From: Rhodospirillaceae bacterium
Lineage (GTDB): Bacteria > Pseudomonadota > Alphaproteobacteria > Rhodospirillales > JABHCV01
NCBI GenBank assembly: GCA_018662005.1
Contig: JABJHA010000004.1
Span: 186,001-250,000 of the forward strand
Direction of reading: 5' to 3'
Length of the DNA: 64,000 nt
The notes under the pieces were generated by a model that was not told the origin of the DNA, searched no databases, and was given only the letters and a program-made list of their open reading frames with translations. How positions within the stretch are numbered: position 1 is the stretch's first letter; each line of letters begins with the position of its first letter. Made by a program: the position numbers and the translations under genes. Shown here piece by piece: positions 8,250 through 18,670 of the stretch.

Positions 8250-10994
8250 ATGCCAGTGCCCAAGTCAGCGCCAAAGACCAGCTCCCTTGAAAGCGCGCCC
8301 GCGCAGACAGATACCCCGGCCAAAGCCCCCTCCATGGCATCAAAAACGGACGGGGTGACGCCGATGATGGTTCAGTTCATGGAAATCAAGAACGCCCATC
8401 CCGATTATATCCTGTTCTACCGGATGGGGGATTTCTACGAACTGTTCTTTGATGATGCGATCAAGGCCGCCGCCGCCCTAGATATCACCCTGACCAAGCG
8501 CGGCAAGCATCTGGGCGAGGACATTCCCATGTGCGGGGTGCCGGTTCACAGCCACGAGAGCTATCTTGAAAAACTGATTTTTAGCGGCTTCAAGGTTGCC
8601 GTCTGCGAACAGGTTGAAGACCCGCTGGAAGCAAAAAAGCGTGGCCCCAAGGCGGTTGTCAGACGCGCCGTTCAGCGTCTGGTGACACCGGGAACCCTGA
8701 CCGAAGAGACATTGCTCGATGCGCGCCAGCATAATTATCTGGCCGCCATTGCCGAAGCTGGCGGAAAACTCGGCTTATCCTGGATCGAAATATCAACCGG
8801 GGAATTTTTGTGCCAGCCCATACAGGCGGACTATCTGGCTGCCGCCCTGGCCCGCATTGGGCCCGGCGAGGTGCTGGTTTCAGACACCTTGATCGAAAAA
8901 CCGACGCTGTTTGAAACCCTGGCGGACTGGCGCGACAAGCTGTCGGTCCTGCCCCCTGCCCGTTTCGATAGCGCCAATGGCGAAAAGCGCCTGCAATCCC
9001 TGTTCGGGGTTAAGACCCTTGAGGCCTTTGGCGACTTTGGGCGGGCCGAACAGGCCGCCGCCGCCGCCCTGGTTGATTACGTTGAGCTAACCCAAAAAGG
9101 GCAGCTGCCCCGCATCGCGCACCTGAAACAGTTGAGCACAACCCAGGTTATGGAAATCGACGCGGCGACCCGGCGCAATTTGGAACTGACCCTGACCCTG
9201 AGCGGCGAACGCAAGGGTTCGCTGCTCAGTATCATTGACGCGACCTTGACCGGCGCTGGCGCCAGATTGCTGGCGTCCCACCTTGCAGCGCCGCTTCGCG
9301 AACCGGCAGAGATCGACACCCGCCTCGACATGGTGCAATTCTTTATGGATGGCGAGAGGCTCTGCGAGGATGTGCGTGGCGGCCTCAAGCGCTGTCCCGA
9401 CATCGCCCGCGCCCTCTCAAGGCTGACACTTGGCCGTGGCGGTCCACGTGATCTGGGGGCTGTCCGTGATGGTCTGGCCATGAGCGCAACGTTAAGGGCT
9501 GTTCTTGAGGACCCGACCGTTTCCGGCGTTCCCCAGGGCATCGAGGCCGCCGTGCGTGGCCTTGGTCATCATGGCGAGTTGATTGAACGGCTGGCCCGGG
9601 CGCTCTCCCCCGACCTTCCGCTGTACGTCCGCGATGGCGGCTTTATCGCCGAAGGATATGCCGCCGAGCTTGATCAGTTTCGCTTGCTCAGGGATGAAAG
9701 TCGGCGCCTGATCGCCGGTCTGCAAAGCCGTTATGTTGAGGCCACTGGAATCTCAGCATTGAAAGTCAAACACAACAATGTGCTTGGCTATTTTGTCGAG
9801 GTTCCGGCCAAGCATGGCGACACCGTACCGTGCGGCCCGGAAGACGCTTTCATCCACCGCCAGACCATGGCCAACGCCATGCGCTTTTCTACGATTGAGT
9901 TAAACGAACTGGAGCAAAAGATTGGCCGCGCCGCCGATCAGGCGCTGGCCCTGGAGCTCAGCTTGTTTGATGATTTGCTTGGTGAAATCACCGGCCGGGT
10001 TGAAGACATTGCTCTTAGCGCCTCCTCCCTTGCCAGCATAGACGTTGCCACAGCTCTTGCGCATCTGGCCCGGCAGCGGCGCTATACCCGCCCCCGGGTT
10101 GATGCTTCCATGGAATTTGATATTCAGGGCGGCCGCCACCCGGTGGTCGAGGCGGCGTTGCAACAACGCGGCGAGGCGGCCTTCGTCGCCAATGATTGCC
10201 GGCTTGGCGGGGACGGCGCGGACGATGGCCACTTGTGGCTTCTGACCGGCCCCAATATGGCCGGCAAAAGCACCTTCCTGCGCCAGAATGCCCTAATTGC
10301 CGTGCTTGCCCAGATGGGCTCATTCGTACCCGCCGACAGCGCCCACATTGGTGCCGTCGACAGGCTGTTCTCGCGGGTTGGGGCGGCGGATGATCTGGCT
10401 CGCGGGCGCTCCACATTCATGGTTGAAATGGTCGAAACGGCGGCCATTCTTAATCAGGCCGGGCCGCAGGCGCTTGTCATCCTTGATGAAATCGGCCGTG
10501 GCACTGCCACCTTCGACGGCCTGTCCATCGCCTGGGCGGTGATCGAGAATTTGCACGAGGTCAACCGCTGCCGGGCCCTGTTTGCGACCCACTACCATGA
10601 ACTGACGGCGTTGACGGCACGGTTGGACCAGCTTGCCTGTCACACGATGAAAGTCAAGGAATGGCAGGGCGATGTGGTCTTTCTGCACGCCGTCGGCCAC
10701 GGCGCTGCCGACCGATCCTACGGTATTCATGTGGCGGGTCTGGCCGGGTTGCCAGGTGCTGTGATTACCCGGGCTGAAGAAATTCTTGAAAGCCTGGAAG
10801 CCGGTGAACAGTCTTCGGCCCTGACCAAATTGGCCGATGACCTGCCGCTGTTTCAGGCCAGCCCGCAAGCCGCTGCCAAACCCAGCGGGCCCTCTCCGTT
10901 TGATGAGGCGCTGGCTGAAATCCATCCGGACGAACTGACACCGAAGGAAGCCCTCGAGGCGCTTTATCTTCTTAAAGGCTTGCTGAAGAGTTAG
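8250..10994 (+). CDS. mutS: DNA mismatch repair protein MutS
   Basis: Recognises base mismatches and small loops and uses ATP to recruit MutL. The mismatch-binding motif [11 protein letters not shown], with the wedge Phe and Glu, is near the N-terminus. The ATPase shows Walker [13 protein letters not shown] (about residue 667), the [11 protein letters not shown] loop and Walker [19 protein letters not shown]-terminal tail ends with the usual dimer/tetramer-type helix. From the ATG at 8250 the protein is 914 residues, a normal length. The frame stays open to 8073, and ATGs at 8148 and 8334 are also possible because no start has a strong ribosome site. glnD follows after 3 bases. Confidence 0.97.
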   Translation: MPVPKSAPKTSSLESAPAQTDTPAKAPSMASKTDGVTPMMVQFMEIKNAHPDYILFYRMGDFYELFFDDAIKAAAALDITLTKRGKHLGEDIPMCGVPVHSHESYLEKLIFSGFKVAVCEQVEDPLEAKKRGPKAVVRRAVQRLVTPGTLTEETLLDARQHNYLAAIAEAGGKLGLSWIEISTGEFLCQPIQADYLAAALARIGPGEVLVSDTLIEKPTLFETLADWRDKLSVLPPARFDSANGEKRLQSLFGVKTLEAFGDFGRAEQAAAAALVDYVELTQKGQLPRIAHLKQLSTTQVMEIDAATRRNLELTLTLSGERKGSLLSIIDATLTGAGARLLASHLAAPLREPAEIDTRLDMVQFFMDGERLCEDVRGGLKRCPDIARALSRLTLGRGGPRDLGAVRDGLAMSATLRAVLEDPTVSGVPQGIEAAVRGLGHHGELIERLARALSPDLPLYVRDGGFIAEGYAAELDQFRLLRDESRRLIAGLQSRYVEATGISALKVKHNNVLGYFVEVPAKHGDTVPCGPEDAFIHRQTMANAMRFSTIELNELEQKIGRAADQALALELSLFDDLLGEITGRVEDIALSASSLASIDVATALAHLARQRRYTRPRVDASMEFDIQGGRHPVVEAALQQRGEAAFVANDCRLGGDGADDGHLWLLTGPNMAGKSTFLRQNALIAVLAQMGSFVPADSAHIGAVDRLFSRVGAADDLARGRSTFMVEMVETAAILNQAGPQALVILDEIGRGTATFDGLSIAWAVIENLHEVNRCRALFATHYHELTALTARLDQLACHTMKVKEWQGDVVFLHAVGHGAADRSYGIHVAGLAGLPGAVITRAEEILESLEAGEQSSALTKLADDLPLFQASPQAAAKPSGPSPFDEALAEIHPDELTPKEALEALYLLKGLLKS

Positions 10995-10997
10995 GCC

Positions 10998-13778
10998 ATG
11001 TCCGCAACCCTTAAAAAGATTCCCCGCCAACGTGATATCATCGACCGCAAGGCGTTGTTCGCCCGCTTTACCGAGATGGCCGCCTGGTCAGGCATCGGCA
11101 CCCGCAATCGCGGCGAGGTGCTTGTTCTTTTCAAGGAAACGCTGGCCGCCGGTAATGCCGAAATCAGGCGACGATTCGAGCATGAACGGGTCAAGGGCGC
11201 CGATACGGTGCGGGCCCAGTCGTTCCTGATCGACCAGTTGATCCGGGTGCTTTACGACACCGCCGTGACGTATGTTTATCCGGTCGCCAATCCAACAATC
11301 GGCGAGCAGATTTCCATCATCGCCACCGGCGGCTACGGGCGCGGCGAACTGGCCCCGTATTCAGATATCGATCTGATGTTTTTGCTCAATTACAAACGCA
11401 CTCCCCGTACCGAGCAGGTCATCGAATACATGCTCTACATGCTGTGGGACTTAGGGCTAAAGGTCGGCCATGCGACCCGTTCTGTCGAGGAGGCGGTGAA
11501 ACTTTCCCATGATGATCTGACCATTCGCACGTCGCTGCTGGAGGCCCGCTACCTGTGGGGAGATGAAGCTCTATACAAGCGCTTCAAGGAGAAATTTTCC
11601 GCCGATATCGAAGCGTCGTCCGGCCCTGCCTTTGTTGATGCGAAGCTGGCCGAAAGGGACGAACGTCACGAACGCATGGGCGATACCCGTTATGTGCTGG
11701 AGCCCAACGTCAAGGAAGGCAAGGGCGCTTTGCGGGATGTTCAGACCCTGTTCTGGATCGCCAAGTATCTGTACCGGGTTGAAGCCGTCGAAGAGCTGAT
11801 TGAAAAGGCCGTGCTGACCAAGCGCGACGCCAAGCGCTTTGCCAAGGTGCAAAACTTCCTGTGGACGGTGCGTTGCCACCTGCACTATCTGGCTGGCCGC
11901 CCCGAAGAACGCCTGACCTTTAATGTTCAGAGCGAACTGGCCGCGCGCATGGCCTACAAGGACCACGCTGGCTCCCGGGGCGTTGAGCGCTTCATGAAGC
12001 ATTATTTTCTGGTCGCAAAGGACGTTGGCGATCTGACCCGGATTATCTGCGCGGTTCTTGAATCCGAACATAAAAAAAAGCGTTTCCGTTTGCCCAGGCT
12101 GTCGTTCCTGCGTCGTGATGTGCAGGGTTTCAGGTTTGATGTTGATCGCCTCGCCCTGGAAACGCCAGACGCTTTCAAGAAAGACCCGATCAAATTGCTG
12201 ACCCTGTTTGCCGAAGCCCAGCGCCTTGAGCTTGATATCCACCCCAGTGCGCTAAGGTCGGTTACCGAATCCCTGCGCCTGATTGATAAAGTTATGCGCC
12301 GTGAGGAGGCGGCCAACGCCGTGTTCATGGATATTCTGACGTCCCGGAAAAACCCGGAACTGGCGCTCAGGCGATTGAACGAAGCCGGTGTGTTTGGCCG
12401 TTTTATCACCGAGTTCGGCCGGGTCGTCGCCCAGATGCAGTACGACATGTACCATGTCTATACGGTTGACGAGCACACCATCCGCGCCATCGGCATTCTT
12501 GCCCGTATCGAGGAAGGCAAGCTCGCCGATGATCACCCCGTCGCCACCTCGGTGATCCGCGAACTGCAATCCCGTCGCGCCCTTTATGTGGCCGTCCTGC
12601 TGCATGACATCGCCAAGGGCCGGGGCGGCGATCATTCGGAAATTGGCGGCACCATTGCCCGCAAGCTGTGCCCGCGCCTGGGACTTAACGAGTGGGAAAG
12701 CGATACCGTTGTCTGGCTTGTCGAACAGCATTTGAGCATGAGCCGCACCGCCTTTAAACGCGATGTCGATGATCCCAAGACGATCAGTGATTTTGTCGAG
12801 GTGGTGCAATCACCCGAACGTTTGCGCCTGCTTTTGATCCTGACGGTGGTTGATATCCGAGCCGTTGGCCCCGGCGTCTGGAATGGCTGGAAGGCGCAGT
12901 TGCTGCGTGATTTGTATTATAGCGCCCAGGAAACCATGGCCGGGGGGACCACCGCCGAGGTTCGCTCCAAACGGGTCGCCCGGGCCAAGGAAAAACTGGT
13001 CGCCGAACTTGCCGATTGGAAAGCGGAGGATATCGATGCCCATATCGCCAAGGGCTATGATGATTACTGGCTTTGCTATGATGAGGTGGCCCACGCTCAC
13101 CACGCCCGCATGATTGCCGGGGCTGATGCCAAGGGCCGCGACATTACCATCGAAAATCGTCTCGATCAGGAACGCGAAGTAACCGAAGTGGTGATCTACA
13201 CCCACGACCATCCAGGCGTCTTCGCCCGCATCGCCGCCGCCATGTCGCTGACCAATGCGACAATTGTCGACGCCCGCATTTCCACCCTGGCAAACGGAAT
13301 GGCCCTGGATACGTTCTGGATTCAGGACGCGGACGGCGGTCCTTTTGATAGAAAAGAACACCTGAAACGCCTGAAGGGGCGTATTGCCGACGCCCTGAAT
13401 GGCAAGTTACAACCTGCCCAGGAACTGAAAAAACTGCGTGAGCGGGCCATTCCCAGCCGCACCGGCGTCTTCAAGGTGCCGCCGCGGGTGTTGATCGACA
13501 ACACGGTCAGCGCCAAGTACACGGTGATCGAGGTCAACGGGCGGGATCGTCAGGGATTCTTGAGCGACGTCACCGGGGCGCTGACCGGCATCGGTCTGCA
13601 AATTGCCTCGGCCCATATTTCCACCTACGGCGAGCGCGTCGTCGATGTCTTCTATGTCAAGGACGTGTTTGGTCTTCGTGTTGACCACGACAGGAAAACC
13701 GAGCAAATCAAGAAGGCGCTTCTCGAAGCGATCACTCCGCCTGAGGATAAAAAACAGGCGGCCACCGTCACCAGTTAG
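10998..13778 (+). CDS. glnD: [Protein-PII] uridylyltransferase / uridylyl-removing enzyme
   Basis: The primary glutamine sensor of nitrogen control: it uridylylates PII proteins when nitrogen is low and removes UMP when glutamine is high. The 926-residue protein has all four parts. The nucleotidyltransferase has GGYGRGELAPYSDIDLMFL (about 110-128), followed by the PII-UTase linker. An HD hydrolase has LLHDIAKGRGGDHSEIGG (about 533-550). Two ACT domains start at YTHDHPGVFARIAAAM (about 733) and VNGRDRQGFLSDVTGAL (about 845). The gene begins 3 bases after mutS and precedes murJ. Confidence 0.97.
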   Translation: MSATLKKIPRQRDIIDRKALFARFTEMAAWSGIGTRNRGEVLVLFKETLAAGNAEIRRRFEHERVKGADTVRAQSFLIDQLIRVLYDTAVTYVYPVANPTIGEQISIIATGGYGRGELAPYSDIDLMFLLNYKRTPRTEQVIEYMLYMLWDLGLKVGHATRSVEEAVKLSHDDLTIRTSLLEARYLWGDEALYKRFKEKFSADIEASSGPAFVDAKLAERDERHERMGDTRYVLEPNVKEGKGALRDVQTLFWIAKYLYRVEAVEELIEKAVLTKRDAKRFAKVQNFLWTVRCHLHYLAGRPEERLTFNVQSELAARMAYKDHAGSRGVERFMKHYFLVAKDVGDLTRIICAVLESEHKKKRFRLPRLSFLRRDVQGFRFDVDRLALETPDAFKKDPIKLLTLFAEAQRLELDIHPSALRSVTESLRLIDKVMRREEAANAVFMDILTSRKNPELALRRLNEAGVFGRFITEFGRVVAQMQYDMYHVYTVDEHTIRAIGILARIEEGKLADDHPVATSVIRELQSRRALYVAVLLHDIAKGRGGDHSEIGGTIARKLCPRLGLNEWESDTVVWLVEQHLSMSRTAFKRDVDDPKTISDFVEVVQSPERLRLLLILTVVDIRAVGPGVWNGWKAQLLRDLYYSAQETMAGGTTAEVRSKRVARAKEKLVAELADWKAEDIDAHIAKGYDDYWLCYDEVAHAHHARMIAGADAKGRDITIENRLDQEREVTEVVIYTHDHPGVFARIAAAMSLTNATIVDARISTLANGMALDTFWIQDADGGPFDRKEHLKRLKGRIADALNGKLQPAQELKKLRERAIPSRTGVFKVPPRVLIDNTVSAKYTVIEVNGRDRQGFLSDVTGALTGIGLQIASAHISTYGERVVDVFYVKDVFGLRVDHDRKTEQIKKALLEAITPPEDKKQAATVTS

Positions 13779-13824
13779 ACGCTGCCGCCTTTTCAGGGCC
13801 ACAAATAACCTTTAATCAGGGGTC

Positions 13825-15366
13825 ATGACTTTATTGCGTTCCATCGCCACGGTCGGCTCAATGACCATGGTCAGTCGTGTTTTTGGCTTTGTTCGCGACA
13901 TTCTGATTGCCGCCGTGCTGGGCGCCGGCATGTTGGCGGATGTGTTTTTTGTCGCCTTCAAATTTCCCAACCTGTTCCGTAGGCTTTTCGCCGAAGGGGC
14001 GTTCAACATGGCGTTTGTGCCGATCTTCGCCGGTATTCTGGAAGAAGAAGGCGAAGAGGCGGCCAGGCAGTTTGCCGATCAGGCCCTGGCGGCGCTGTTG
14101 TGGGCGTTGCTGGTGCTGGTCATTGTTCTGGAACTGACGATGCCGTGGGCGATGATGGTGTTTGCGCCAGGGTTCCTTGCGGAGCCTGAAAAATTCGACC
14201 TTGCCGTCGCCCTGACCCGCATTACCTTCCCCTACATCATTTTTATCTCGCTGGTCTCGCTAATGGCCGGTGTGCTCAATTCCTTTGGCAAATTTGCCGC
14301 CGCCGCGGCGAGCCCGATTTTACTGAACATTTGCCTGATTGGCGCGGTGCTGATTTTCGCGCCACTGGCCAAAACCCCGGCCCATGCATTGGCGTGGGGT
14401 GTTTTTGTCGCAGGTGTTGTTCAGTTCGGCTGGCTTGCGGCGCACTGTCGGCGGGTTGGATTTCAACCCCGTTTGCGGATGCCTGCTCTCAGCGACAACG
14501 TCCGCTTGCTGGTCAGGCGGGCCTTGCCGGTCGCCCTGGGGGCCGGAATTTATCAAATAAACCTGCTGATCGACACCATCATCGCCTCGTTCCTGCCTGC
14601 GGGTTCGATCTCCTATCTGTTTTTTGCTGACAGGGTTAACCAATTGCCGCTGGGGGTTGTCGGTGTCGCCGTTGGCACCGCCTTGCTGCCGATGCTGTCT
14701 CGGCAAATCAGGGCCGGTGACGACGGCGCTGTGCAACACAGCCAAAACCGGGCCGTCGAATTTTCCTTGCTGCTTACCCTGCCCGCCGCTTGCGCGCTTT
14801 TTGTCATTGCCGACCCGCTGGTTCGGGTGTTGTTCGAGCGCGGTGCCTTTGGCGAGCCACAAGCCGCTGCGACGGCTGCAGCGCTGAGTATTTTCGCCTT
14901 GGGCCTACCGGCCTATGTTCTGGTCAAGGCACTGGCGCCGGGCTTTTTTGCCCGCGGCGATACGGCCAGCCCGGTAAAAATCGCGGTCTGCGCCATGGTC
15001 GTTAATGTTGCTCTCTCACTGATCCTGATGGGGCCGTTTCTGCATGTCGGCATTGCCATGGCGACGGCGGCGTCAAGCTGGCTCAATGCAGGCTTGATGG
15101 CCTATGTTCTGCATCGCAGAGGACATCTGGTCATTGACGCCCGACTGAAAGAACGCCTGCCGCGCACGTTGCTTGCCAGCGTCGGCATGGGAGCGGTGCT
15201 TTATTTTTCCATGCCGGGGCTGGCTCCCTGGCTGGTCGGGGCAGAGCTTGAACGCGGGCTTGCCCTTGGTGTGTTGATTGCCGCCGGCCTTGCCAGCTTT
15301 GCCGTGCTCGCACAGCTGAGCGGTGCGGCCCGTCTTGATGATATAAAAAGTCTGCGTCGCCCTTGA
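13825..15366 (+). CDS. murJ: Lipid II flippase MurJ (MviN)
   Basis: Inner-membrane flippase of the MOP superfamily that turns the peptidoglycan precursor lipid II to the periplasmic side. The 513 residues form about 14 hydrophobic segments. The family N-terminus is clear: SMTMVSRVFGFVRD, AFKFPNLFRRLFAEGAFN and FVPIF. Charged residues in the central cavity segments (ADRVNQLPLG) are retained. It follows glnD by 46 bases and precedes trpS, a conserved order in this bacterial group. Function is inferred from family, but motifs and length agree throughout. Confidence 0.95.
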   Translation: MTLLRSIATVGSMTMVSRVFGFVRDILIAAVLGAGMLADVFFVAFKFPNLFRRLFAEGAFNMAFVPIFAGILEEEGEEAARQFADQALAALLWALLVLVIVLELTMPWAMMVFAPGFLAEPEKFDLAVALTRITFPYIIFISLVSLMAGVLNSFGKFAAAAASPILLNICLIGAVLIFAPLAKTPAHALAWGVFVAGVVQFGWLAAHCRRVGFQPRLRMPALSDNVRLLVRRALPVALGAGIYQINLLIDTIIASFLPAGSISYLFFADRVNQLPLGVVGVAVGTALLPMLSRQIRAGDDGAVQHSQNRAVEFSLLLTLPAACALFVIADPLVRVLFERGAFGEPQAAATAAALSIFALGLPAYVLVKALAPGFFARGDTASPVKIAVCAMVVNVALSLILMGPFLHVGIAMATAASSWLNAGLMAYVLHRRGHLVIDARLKERLPRTLLASVGMGAVLYFSMPGLAPWLVGAELERGLALGVLIAAGLASFAVLAQLSGAARLDDIKSLRRP

Positions 15367-15420
15367 CCGATAGTGTCCTGCCCCATAAGTTCGCCGTCTT
15401 CATTTAAGGTTTTTGAAATT

Positions 15421-16413
15421 ATGAGCAGAATTTTTTCCGGCGTGCAGCCGACAGGCGATCTTCACCTTGGCAACTATTTGGGCGCGATCCGCAACTGGGT
15501 ACGCTTGCAAGATGACTATGAATGCCTGTTCTGTGTCGTCGATATGCACGCCATCACCGTCTGGCAGGATCCGGCCGAGCTGCGCGCCAGCACCCGCGAG
15601 GTTACCGCCGCCTTGCTGGCTTCCGGTATCGATCCCAAGCGCCATATCGTCTTCAACCAATCCCAGGTGCCGGGACATGCCGAACTTGCCTGGATTTTCA
15701 ATTGCGTCGCCCGCATGGGATGGCTCAACAGAATGACCCAGTTCAAGGAAAAAGCCGGTAAGCACAAGGAAAACGCATCGATCGGTCTGTATGCCTATCC
15801 ATGCCTGATGGCCGCCGATATTTTACTCTACAAGGCGACCCACGTGCCGGTCGGCGAAGATCAAAAGCAGCACCTGGAATTGACTCGCGACATCGCCCAG
15901 AAGTTCAACAATGACTTTAAGAAAGAACTATTTCCTGTTGTTGAACCTTTGATTTTTGGCGCAGGAACCCGGGTAATGTCATTGCGCGACGGAACCAGCA
16001 AGATGAGTAAATCCGACCCTTCACAGCAATCACGCATCACCATGACCGATGATGCGGACACCATCGCCAGGAAAGTCAGAAAGGCGAAAACCGATCCGGA
16101 CGCCCTGCCGGATAGCCCGACCGGCTTTGTCGACAGGCCCGAAGCGGCAAACCTTATGGGCATTTACGCGGCTTTATCAGATACTGACATTAGCAAAGTC
16201 TGCCAAGACTTTGGCGGTCAACAATTTTCCACATTCAAGCAAAGTCTGGCCGATTTGGCGGTTGCCAAGCTGTCACCCATTCAGGATGAAATGCGCCGCT
16301 TGATGGACGACCCGGCTTATGTTGAAGGGGTTCTGGCTGACGGTGCAAAAAGGGCCCAGGCCATGGCCGCGCCGATCCTTAAGGAAGTGCGTGAAACGGT
16401 CGGGTTTCTGTAA
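15421..16413 (+). CDS. trpS: Tryptophanyl-tRNA synthetase
   Basis: Class I aminoacyl-tRNA synthetase charging tRNA-Trp. The 330-residue protein has the HIGH-type motif [12 protein letters not shown] (residues 10-21), the DMHAIT strand and the KMSKS loop (SKMSKSDPS). The ATG at 15421 is used because the protein then begins [17 protein letters not shown] as in the family and an AAGG lies upstream. The 16 extra in-frame residues from 15373 are not family-like. It lies 54 bases after murJ and is probably part of the same transcript. Confidence 0.97.
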   Translation: MSRIFSGVQPTGDLHLGNYLGAIRNWVRLQDDYECLFCVVDMHAITVWQDPAELRASTREVTAALLASGIDPKRHIVFNQSQVPGHAELAWIFNCVARMGWLNRMTQFKEKAGKHKENASIGLYAYPCLMAADILLYKATHVPVGEDQKQHLELTRDIAQKFNNDFKKELFPVVEPLIFGAGTRVMSLRDGTSKMSKSDPSQQSRITMTDDADTIARKVRKAKTDPDALPDSPTGFVDRPEAANLMGIYAALSDTDISKVCQDFGGQQFSTFKQSLADLAVAKLSPIQDEMRRLMDDPAYVEGVLADGAKRAQAMAAPILKEVRETVGFL

Positions 16414-16540
16414 GTAGATAAATCAGCCCTGAATCGAGCGACCCCTTGAAATTTTTCTCATTTAGGCCCATCTAGTAGCTTCCAGTTAACGAGGCTTTTT
16501 CAGGCCAACCCGTTCAACGTTGTAAAGGTTAAGATTGAAA

Positions 16541-17104
16541 ATGTTTATTCAGACCGAAGGCACCCCCAATCCGGCGACCCTTAAATTTTTGCCAGGCTGC
16601 GATGTGATGAACGCCACCGGCCAGGGCGGCGCTAATTTTACTGGTGCCGAAATGGCGACGCGCTCTCCATTGGCTCTGCGGTTGTTTGAGCTGGATGGCG
16701 TCAACGGGGTTTACCTGGGCGGTGATTTTATCACCATCACCAAGACCGACGCCAAAGAATGGGAAACCATGAAGCCGTTGGTTCTCGGCGTCATCATGGA
16801 ACACTTCACCGCCGGCAAGCCAGTGATCGAAAACAGCTCTGCTGATGATGATGACGACGATGATGCGGCCGATGGCAGCATTGAAGGGCAAATCAAGGAG
16901 TTGCTCGATACCCGCGTTCGTCCGGCCGTCGCCCAGGATGGCGGCGACATCGTTTTCCACTCCTTTGAGGACGGTGTTGTTTACCTGACCATGCAAGGCG
17001 CCTGTTCGGGCTGCCCGTCATCAAGTGCAACGCTCAAGCACGGTATAGAAAACATGCTGCGTCATTACATTCCTGAAGTCACGGAAGTGCGGGCCTCCGA
17101 ATAA
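16541..17104 (+). CDS. NifU/Nfu-type Fe-S cluster carrier
   Basis: A carrier that receives Fe-S clusters and passes them to target proteins in the cytoplasm. The 187-residue protein has an Nfu N-terminal domain (about 1-88, FIQTEGTPNPATLKFLPG) and a C-terminal NifU domain (about 110-187) with the cluster-binding CxxC in GACSGCPSSS. The two domains are joined by a linker with seven consecutive aspartates (about residues 104-110). The ATG at 16541 is preferred, with AAGGTTAAG upstream. A TTG two codons earlier is also in frame. It is the Nfu class and not the three-domain nitrogenase NifU. Confidence 0.94.
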   Translation: MFIQTEGTPNPATLKFLPGCDVMNATGQGGANFTGAEMATRSPLALRLFELDGVNGVYLGGDFITITKTDAKEWETMKPLVLGVIMEHFTAGKPVIENSSADDDDDDDAADGSIEGQIKELLDTRVRPAVAQDGGDIVFHSFEDGVVYLTMQGACSGCPSSSATLKHGIENMLRHYIPEVTEVRASE

Positions 17105-17269
17105 TCATATAAATAGTGTGGCATCCATGCATCTGTTGCAGGGGTGATATGCGGTTGCGGTTGCTGAATCTGCGTGACTCCGGGCCGCAAAATTGACTAC
17201 TATCCGATCCTTCGCCGGCCATTCTTCCACTCGATATACGCGCTTTGGGCACAATATTTAGCGCGTTAT

Positions 17270-17302
17270 TTGATTTTCTCACAATATAGTGTATATATTG
17301 TG
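17270..17302 (+). promoter_or_regulatory. Candidate promoter with overlapping 9-bp inverted repeat
   Basis: A perfect inverted repeat CACAATATA (17280-17288) / TATATTGTG (17294-17302) with a 5-base spacer lies 32 bases before the Bax-like gene. A sigma70-like pair TTGATT (17270-17275) and TATATA (17292-17297) with 16-base spacing runs through it, so a bound repressor would cover the -10. A single half-site copy CACAATAT occurs 30 bases upstream (17250-17257). The palindrome is seen directly, but its role as an operator is inferred. Confidence 0.45.
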
Positions 17303-17333
17303 GCGATTTTGAAGAGACGGAACGGGCTTATTT

Positions 17334-18431
17334 ATGGGGCATGAACAACCAGAATCGAGCCAAAGTGACGTGGTTCGGCCAATTCCAGAGAAAATGATGA
17401 ATTTTGAACGTGGCGCACTCGCCCTCGTCGGGGGCTTTGTATCTGTCTTGATTGCGGCGGCCTGGATCAGCCCGCCAGCAAGCGGCAGTGCTGCGCCGCG
17501 CGCTTCCCTGAACAAGGCTGAGCCGATGATTCTGACCGGCGGCCTGGCACCCGGTGCTGTGACAAGCGAAATCATCAAGCCGCTTGAAGTAAGTCAGGAG
17601 TTAAAGGATTTCGATGTAGCCTCGGGTCCTGTCGCGGCGACCGCGAGAAGTTTGCACACGACCTTTGGCCGTCTTGGCTATCATCTTGACAAGGTCAAGT
17701 CCGGCGATAAACCAGTGCCGCGTGTTTTCCTCGCCACCCTTCCTGAAGACCTGGCCCAGGTGCCCGAGAACAAGCAACGCAAAGCGCTGTTTTTTCAGAC
17801 CATGTTGCCGTTGGTGTTGCAGGTAAACGAAGAGATTCTTGCCGATCGGGCGCGTTTGTGGAAACTGCGCTACAGCACCGGCCTTGGCATAAAGCATAGC
17901 GCCGCCGAGCGTTTGTGGCTTCGGGTGATGACCGAACGCTACGGTGTTAAGGCTGGCGATATTGACGCCTTGATCAGCCGTATCGACATTATCCCGCCAG
18001 CCCTTGCCCTGGCCCAGGCGGCCGAAGAAAGCGGCTGGGGGACGTCACGCTTCGCCAAGGAAGGCAACGCCATTTTCGGTCAGTGGACATTTGCCTCAAG
18101 CACCGGCTTGACCCCGCTTAAGCGCGATCAGGGCAAGAAGCATCAGGTCAAAGCCTTTGATTCGCTGATTGATTCGGTCCGCGCCTATACCATGAATTTA
18201 AACAGTCACCGCGCCTACAAGGGTTTCCGAAACACCCGTCAGGCTATTCGTCGCGCCGGAGCGCCCCTCGACAGCCGGGTGTTGGCCGGCAAGCTGCATA
18301 AATATTCGGAACGCGGTCAGGCTTATGTGGCGGCGTTGCGTAATCTTATTGAATACAACGGCTTAAGCCCCCTCGATGGGGCCCGTCTTGATGACGGCGC
18401 GCCTGACGAAAAAATCGCCTCGGCGATATAA
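17334..18431 (+). CDS. Bax-like N-acetylglucosaminidase domain protein, membrane anchored
   Basis: A 365-residue protein with one N-terminal membrane segment (about residues 28-48, ALALVGGFVSVLIAAAW) and a periplasmic region. The C-terminal half (about 190-345) is a glucosaminidase/Bax domain: PALALAQAAEESGWGTSRFAKEGNAIFGQ contains the likely catalytic Glu, followed by YTMNLNSHRAYKGFR. Family enzymes cut peptidoglycan glycan strands, and the cellular role of Bax proteins is poorly known. The middle region (about 75-185) has no recognised domain. It has its own AT-rich promoter region and is followed by the long inverted-repeat element. An alternative ATG lies at residue 21. Confidence 0.85.
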   Translation: MGHEQPESSQSDVVRPIPEKMMNFERGALALVGGFVSVLIAAAWISPPASGSAAPRASLNKAEPMILTGGLAPGAVTSEIIKPLEVSQELKDFDVASGPVAATARSLHTTFGRLGYHLDKVKSGDKPVPRVFLATLPEDLAQVPENKQRKALFFQTMLPLVLQVNEEILADRARLWKLRYSTGLGIKHSAAERLWLRVMTERYGVKAGDIDALISRIDIIPPALALAQAAEESGWGTSRFAKEGNAIFGQWTFASSTGLTPLKRDQGKKHQVKAFDSLIDSVRAYTMNLNSHRAYKGFRNTRQAIRRAGAPLDSRVLAGKLHKYSERGQAYVAALRNLIEYNGLSPLDGARLDDGAPDEKIASAI

Positions 18432-18440
18432 GAAAACCGC

Positions 18441-18661
18441 CTCATTAAGGTTCAAGCCCCTCAAGCCCCTCAAGCGCCGGGCGGGTTCTCCGAACCCTTG
18501 GCTCGCCGCATAAGCGCCGGCCCGCGGTCGCGGGCTTGGGGAGAAATATTTTCAATGGCGATAGAATATTCTCCTGTCGCTATTTATATTTTGACTTCCA
18601 GAGGCCCAGCCAAGCGAACGGAGTGAGCGCCCGGCGCTTGAGGGGCTTGAACCTTAATGAG
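18441..18661. repeat. Long palindromic intergenic element, copy 1
   Basis: A 221-base element fills the gap between two convergent genes. Its ends are a 34-bp inverted repeat: 18628-18661 is the exact reverse complement of 18441-18483, once a tandem 9-bp duplication (AAGCCCCTC, 18463-18471) in the left arm is discounted. Inside are two smaller hairpins, GGGTTC/GAACCC and GCCCGCG/CGCGGGC. A second, diverged copy of the whole element is found inverted at 46066-46284, also between convergent genes. No open reading frame of note is inside. It resembles a non-autonomous mobile (MITE-like) or REP/BIME-type element and could serve as a two-way transcription terminator. Confidence 0.85.
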
Positions 18662-18670
18662 GGGCTATCA

